Shown piece after piece: positions 22,517-25,795 of a stretch of 25,795 nt of DNA. Source of the DNA: a virus; the IMG/VR virus record IMGVR_UViG_3300028553_000147, positions 1 through 25,795 of that record; one strand, written 5' to 3'. A model generated the notes under the pieces. The model was not told the origin of the DNA and made no database searches. It worked only from the letters and a program-made list of their open reading frames with translations. Position numbers and translations under genes: made by a program. The first letter of the stretch is position 1. Every line of letters begins with the position of its first letter.

Positions 22517-22925
22517 AATGTCTCATCAAGCAGCCGGCGTCTTCTTCTATAGCAAATCTAGTGCTAGATATCTGTATCTACTTAGGTCGGACATGAGGAA
22601 TCCAACGTGGAGTATTCCCGGAGGAAAACTTGAGGATAACGAAACATTGCTAGATGGAATTCAAAGAGAATGCACCGAAGAAATAGGGTTCTTCGACGCT
22701 GATCTAAAGTTTGTTCCTATTCAAAAATTCGTGAATAATACGTTCGTGTATCATACGTTCTTCTGCGAAGTAGAAGATGAGTTCATTCCTAAATTAAATG
22801 ATGAACATGTGGGCTATGCTTGGGTAGGAGATGGATTATACCCCAAACCGTTGCATCCCGGTTTGTTTAGTACTGTCAATATTGATGTTGTTCAAGAAAA
22901 ACTAGATATACTAACTGGTCAATGA
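22485..22925 (+). CDS. Nudix hydrolase
   Basis: The protein contains a complete Nudix box GKLEDNETLLDGIQRECTEE followed by IGF, matching Gx5Ex7REUxEExGU, with the Glu residues that bind Mg. Before it lies AAGVFFYSKSSARYLYLLRS and PTWSIPGGKL. Nudix enzymes split nucleoside diphosphates linked to other groups, for example damaged NTPs, ADP-ribose or RNA 5' caps; the substrate here is unknown. The ATG at 22485 has a GAGG ribosome site six bases upstream and overlaps gp15 by 32 bases; the ATG at 22518 (MSHQAAG) is an alternative one base after the gp15 stop. It is the last gene of the plus-strand unit and ends five bases from a convergent gene. Confidence 0.9.
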   Translation: MIKAIIASSSKMSHQAAGVFFYSKSSARYLYLLRSDMRNPTWSIPGGKLEDNETLLDGIQRECTEEIGFFDADLKFVPIQKFVNNTFVYHTFFCEVEDEFIPKLNDEHVGYAWVGDGLYPKPLHPGLFSTVNIDVVQEKLDILTGQ

Positions 22926-22930
22926 ACGCA

Positions 22931-23248
22931 TTACATCCCAAGCATCTTTTCTATTACGTCGAATCCCATTGCCCCTGCTAGAACACCCGCACCCATAAGC
23001 ATCCAGCGCCATTTTTCTAGTGCAGAAATCTTCTTATTAACCTCGTCGTGCTGGGCGTTATTTTCATCCTGAAACCCTTTGATTAGATCATGAGTTTCTT
23101 GTAGTTGCACTTTGATCTCATTGCGAAAGTCCTTCAGGTCAGTCTTTAGTTCATCAACTTTTTCGTTGATATTTCCATACTGCACCTGAAGGACCGCAAT
23201 TTCGGTCTCAGCTTGCTTGAGTTGTTGAACGGAAGAAGTCTGAGCCAT
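22931..23248 (-). CDS. Coiled-coil membrane protein, XhlA/holin-like, 105 aa
   Basis: Residues about 5-75 (LKQAETEIAVLQVQYGNINEK...) form a heptad-rich coiled coil, followed by WRWMLMGAGVLAGAMGFDVI (about 81-100), one membrane segment, and a short tail. A coiled coil before a single C-terminal membrane span is the layout of XhlA-type hemolysin-associated proteins, which help holins permeabilise the membrane. A spanin or tail-associated role is also possible. It follows the 462-aa fibre-type gene by 11 bases and has an AAGG ribosome site. No endolysin is visible nearby. Confidence 0.6.
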   Translation of the reverse strand: MAQTSSVQQLKQAETEIAVLQVQYGNINEKVDELKTDLKDFRNEIKVQLQETHDLIKGFQDENNAQHDEVNKKISALEKWRWMLMGAGVLAGAMGFDVIEKMLGM

Positions 23249-23259
23249 AGTCTTCTACC

Positions 23260-24648
23260 TTATGCGTTGTTGATAGTTACGATTGGGTTCGGCTGACCAT
23301 TGTCTACGTTCGCAACAGCGGCTGCGTTGAACGATGAAATGACATCCGGGTTAACGTTAGCCAATACCGCAAGACCTGTACCAGAAGCAGTTCCAGTAGC
23401 AGTGAATGTGATACCAGTCATGTTAGCCATAGCACCAACTGAAGTCCAGTTTGTTGTACCTGCGCTGTAAATTGTGTATACAGTACCGGCTACTAATGAA
23501 CCAGGAGCAACTGTTGCTGGGAACAGTTCACTATCGTAGTTGTTGATGCTTGAAACATACTGCGAACCAGAAGCCGCATTAGTTGCGATGATGGACATTT
23601 TGTTTGGCGTCAATGCGGCATTCGCTACGTTAGTAGTATAGCAAACACCTGTCAAGCCTGATACCGCACCTTTTACAAGATACTTTGTTTTGCCTTTTTG
23701 ACGGACAATGTAACCGGCTTCATCATTTGCATACACATATGCTGCATTGCTTGCGATGATGTTAGCGTTAGCAGTTAGCGCAACACGATTCAAGATAGCA
23801 TTTGGTGTGCCTGTAGCAGCACTCATCTGTACTTCTGGACCGCCTTGATCGGCAGATACAGTAAATGCAGCAGCATTTGCAATGCTCTTAACAAAGTATG
23901 TTGTACCTGCTACAAGAGTACCTAAGTTAGCACTGAATGTGATTGGCATGTCTGCAATAAGAGTTTGAGCATTGCCTGAAGTTCCGATAATATTTCCTGA
24001 TACTACAGTATTTGCTACTGCAACAGTAATATTACCTTTTGTACCACTAGCAAAACCTAGATCAACATAGTCAGTGCTACCGTTGATGTTAGCAACAGCA
24101 ACTTGAAGTGCTGCGCCAGTTGCTAAGTTAGCAAGATCAGTACCTACACCTGCTACCACTGCACTAGTGTTAACTGCTAGTGGTGTATATAATGTACCTA
24201 CACCATTAATACCGATTGCAACTGAGGTTAGTACTTGCTTACCGTAGATTCCTGTGTTGCCTCCGACTACACCGTATGTGTTAGAGTTCGTTGCCGGGAA
24301 ACCTGTACCACCGACCGGGTTATTGAAGTATGCGTCAACTACTGCAACTGATGCAGCTACAGAACCACCTGATGAGTCTGTGAGTGTTGCCATGACTTGA
24401 GGCTGAACACTTGGCTGTGTTGCAGAAACGTCAAATGTGCTGTTGGATAGAATTGAATTGATATAATAAATTGTACCTGCTACAAGTCCACCGACCGTAG
24501 TAGCAACGATGAACGGCATACCAGCGGCTACGCCGACAGTAGGTGAAGTAGTTAAATTGTCTGATACTGTTACGATACTGCCTGTTGCGGCTGTATCAGT
24601 GATTGTCAAGACAGCTTGTGCCTTGGCGATTTTTAGTGGGCGTCCCAT
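23260..24648 (-). CDS. Repetitive virion surface protein (fibre/decoration-type), 462 aa
   Basis: The protein MGRPLKIAKAQAVLTITDTA... is Ala/Val/Thr/Gly-rich and beta-like. Two copies of a module of the form MPFxxxxxxGGLVAGTIYYINSI...TFDVSA (about 43-80 and 230-275) are visible. A third related part LVAGTVYTIYSAGTTNWTSVGA, ending FTATGTASGTGLAV, is a common phage surface-protein module. Role: probably a fibre, fibre accessory or head decoration protein, from composition and context only. It has GGAG before the ATG and a GCTAAATA octamer about 80 bases upstream. Confidence 0.65.
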   Translation of the reverse strand: MGRPLKIAKAQAVLTITDTAATGSIVTVSDNLTTSPTVGVAAGMPFIVATTVGGLVAGTIYYINSILSNSTFDVSATQPSVQPQVMATLTDSSGGSVAASVAVVDAYFNNPVGGTGFPATNSNTYGVVGGNTGIYGKQVLTSVAIGINGVGTLYTPLAVNTSAVVAGVGTDLANLATGAALQVAVANINGSTDYVDLGFASGTKGNITVAVANTVVSGNIIGTSGNAQTLIADMPITFSANLGTLVAGTTYFVKSIANAAAFTVSADQGGPEVQMSAATGTPNAILNRVALTANANIIASNAAYVYANDEAGYIVRQKGKTKYLVKGAVSGLTGVCYTTNVANAALTPNKMSIIATNAASGSQYVSSINNYDSELFPATVAPGSLVAGTVYTIYSAGTTNWTSVGAMANMTGITFTATGTASGTGLAVLANVNPDVISSFNAAAVANVDNGQPNPIVTINNA

Positions 24649-24752
24649 TTGTTTTCTCCTTATGGTTGCGAGTTCTAGTCGCTACGCAGTGGGTGCTGCA
24701 TAAGTTCTCCCTATGAGAACGTATGATGTATTTAGCTTTATTGCGTAAAAAT
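24649..24752 (-). promoter_or_regulatory. Intergenic leader with variant late promoter and hairpin
   Basis: On the minus strand this 104-base gap holds GCTAAATACATC (octamer at 24729-24736). It then has a GTTCTC/GAGAAC hairpin around 24703-24720 and the GGAG ribosome site of the 462-aa gene. The hairpin lies in the 5' leader and could regulate the downstream fibre-type gene or end read-through. Confidence 0.45.
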
Positions 24753-25310
24753 TCATTGAGTTGGTCCACCGTTTGCCGGGGTCGCTGGAACACCAGAAGT
24801 ACCGGTATTAGCATGGGGAGCGCCAAGTTCAGTGACAGTAAACAAGCTATTTGCACCTGCAACAGATAGATATGATACTATATTTCCCTGTCCAACAATC
24901 ACGCTATTGAGAGTAGTGTTGGGTGGAACAAACTGACTATTAGCGTTTGCTACCGTATAAGCAACACCGTATGGGTTGTATCTTGCATTAGCTCCGCTGA
25001 TCGCTACTAAAGCGTTTGCAGCTAGTACTAAGCTAGTGTTGTTAGCAATTGATTGTACGATACCCACTGAGTTACCTCCAGTATTTCCGATCCATGCGCC
25101 CACGCTTAACTCAGTAGTGAATGATGTGCCTGACCCTGTAATCACGTTGCTGTTTGTAGCACAAGTGACTGTACCAGTCAGTGCCACGTTCGGGAAACTA
25201 GTAGTGTACTGAATCCCAACGTTTGATGTAGCTATTCTCACCTTATCCGTAGCAATGTTTGCTGATGCTGCCGGCGAAGCTGAGTTTGCTGTATATGCGT
25301 ATGATGCCAT
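24753..25310 (-). CDS. Virion surface-type protein, 185 aa
   Basis: The protein MASYAYTANSASPAASANIA... is rich in Ala, Ser, Asn and Val, and appears all-beta. It includes GTVTCATNSNVITGSGTSFT (about 46-65), followed by TELSVGAWIG, a pattern common in phage fibre and head-decoration proteins (a strand, then 'GSGTxFxxxLxxGxxI'). No enzyme motif is seen. The C-terminal end is Gly/Pro-rich (GTSGVPATPANGG). The AAAGGAT ribosome site is good; 17 bases separate it from the fibre gene upstream. It probably belongs to a multi-gene fibre cluster with its neighbours. Confidence 0.6.
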   Translation of the reverse strand: MASYAYTANSASPAASANIATDKVRIATSNVGIQYTTSFPNVALTGTVTCATNSNVITGSGTSFTTELSVGAWIGNTGGNSVGIVQSIANNTSLVLAANALVAISGANARYNPYGVAYTVANANSQFVPPNTTLNSVIVGQGNIVSYLSVAGANSLFTVTELGAPHANTGTSGVPATPANGGPTQ

Positions 25311-25327
25311 TTTATTATCCTTTTAAA

Positions 25328-25795
25328 TTAAGCGAACGTTGCGCCAACCGTGTACCACTGAGTGCTACTAGTCGCGTAATATTGTATACTTGCACCCGAA
25401 ACGTGTGAATATGCAGCATTTGTTGAACCGCTATTAACGGCTCCACCTGTTGCCGGGTAAACATTAAGAGTATTAGCACTGGTATTATTAACAATTAATA
25501 CCATACCGGCGACTGCGGTTGGAAGCACCACTCCGTTTGCCCCAGAAGAAACTGTACTGACAACATTAATCTCTTTGGTCAATGCTGTTGCAGTACCCTG
25601 TGTTGATCCTGCTGCTGAAATACCGGTTGTGATCGAACGAATATGATAAGAAGTCGCTACTAGGTTTCCACCAGTTACGTTACCTGTTGCGGCTACTACG
25701 CCACTAGTAGTTAGATTTCCACCAGTTACGTTACCTGTTGCAATAATAAGTCCGGCTGTTCCTAGGTTACCTACGTTAGCATTGCCGGTTACGCT
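25328..25795 (-). CDS. Tail fibre protein, C-terminal part (partial)
   Basis: The minus-strand frame is open from the right edge to a stop at 25328 and gives 155 residues. It starts in shaft repeats (SVTGNANVGNLGTAG, ATGNVTGGNL) like those of the left-edge fibre. It ends in a compact domain with TALTKEINVVSTVSSGANGVVLPTAVAGMVLIVNN, then ANTLNVYPATGGAVNSG and a final QYYATSSTQWYTVGATFA. This end domain is a module seen on many phage fibres and virion proteins. The N-terminal part lies outside the window. Whether it belongs to the left-edge fibre gene cannot be decided here. Confidence 0.72.
   Translation of the reverse strand, partial: SVTGNANVGNLGTAGLIIATGNVTGGNLTTSGVVAATGNVTGGNLVATSYHIRSITTGISAAGSTQGTATALTKEINVVSTVSSGANGVVLPTAVAGMVLIVNNTSANTLNVYPATGGAVNSGSTNAAYSHVSGASIQYYATSSTQWYTVGATFA

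Noticed and set aside
1-25795. Window as a complete circular 25.8-kb genome
   Set aside because: The ends can join in frame, but the large terminase, major capsid, portal and all replication genes expected of a T4-like phage are missing, and there is no overlap between the ends.
1-25795. tRNA genes, IS elements, integrase or attachment sites
   Set aside because: I looked for tRNA cloverleaf-like stretches, transposase or integrase motifs and flanking duplications in the intergenic gaps and saw none.

Overview
The window is a stretch of a T4-like, contractile-tailed phage (myovirus) genome. The evidence is a set of recognisable T4-type virion proteins: sheath gp18, tube gp19 and a second tube-fold protein, head-completion gp4, small terminase gp16, neck proteins gp13 and gp14, tail completion gp15 and dNMP kinase gp1. 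It also carries T4-type late promoters (ATAAATA class). Low-complexity fibre proteins, MazG and Nudix enzymes and a swarm of HNH endonucleases resemble what is seen in uncultured aquatic T4-like phages and cyanophages. No host gene, tRNA or photosynthesis gene was seen, so the host cannot be named.

Layout. 1-1074: N-terminal part of a repetitive tail fibre gene on the minus strand, running off the left edge. 1224-5187: two genes, a 1110-aa highly charged protein and a 208-aa protein whose N terminus looks like a T4 capsid-targeting peptide. 5207-5989: HNH endonuclease. 6051-13030: late morphogenesis block on the minus strand (gp18, gp19, a gp19/gp54-like protein, a 118-aa protein, gp4, gp16, in transcription order). 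13169-13519: HNH gene on the plus strand. 13502-19274: minus-strand region mixing early-looking genes (gp1, MazG, a 416-aa basic protein, a 39-aa peptide, two HNH endonucleases, a toxin-antitoxin-like pair) with one late gene (gp13). 19373-22925: plus-strand gp14, gp15 and a Nudix hydrolase. 22931-25795: minus-strand lysis or membrane-type small protein and three fibre or decoration-type structural genes, the last entering from the right edge.

Regulation is unusually readable. Late genes carry an [N][A/C]TAAATA octamer. In five genes it ends exactly five bases before the ATG and there is no Shine-Dalgarno sequence, which predicts leaderless late mRNAs. Five sites with TTGACA/T, a 17-bp spacer and a TATAAT-like hexamer lie upstream of minus-strand genes in the 14.1-19.4 kb region, marking them as early or host-polymerase-driven. 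Working together, the early genes would tune nucleotide pools (gp1, MazG) and possibly host translation (TA-like pair). The late genes build the head-neck-tail assembly, in which gp14, gp15 and gp18 are each much longer than in T4 because of inserted beta-rich or carbohydrate-binding-like segments.
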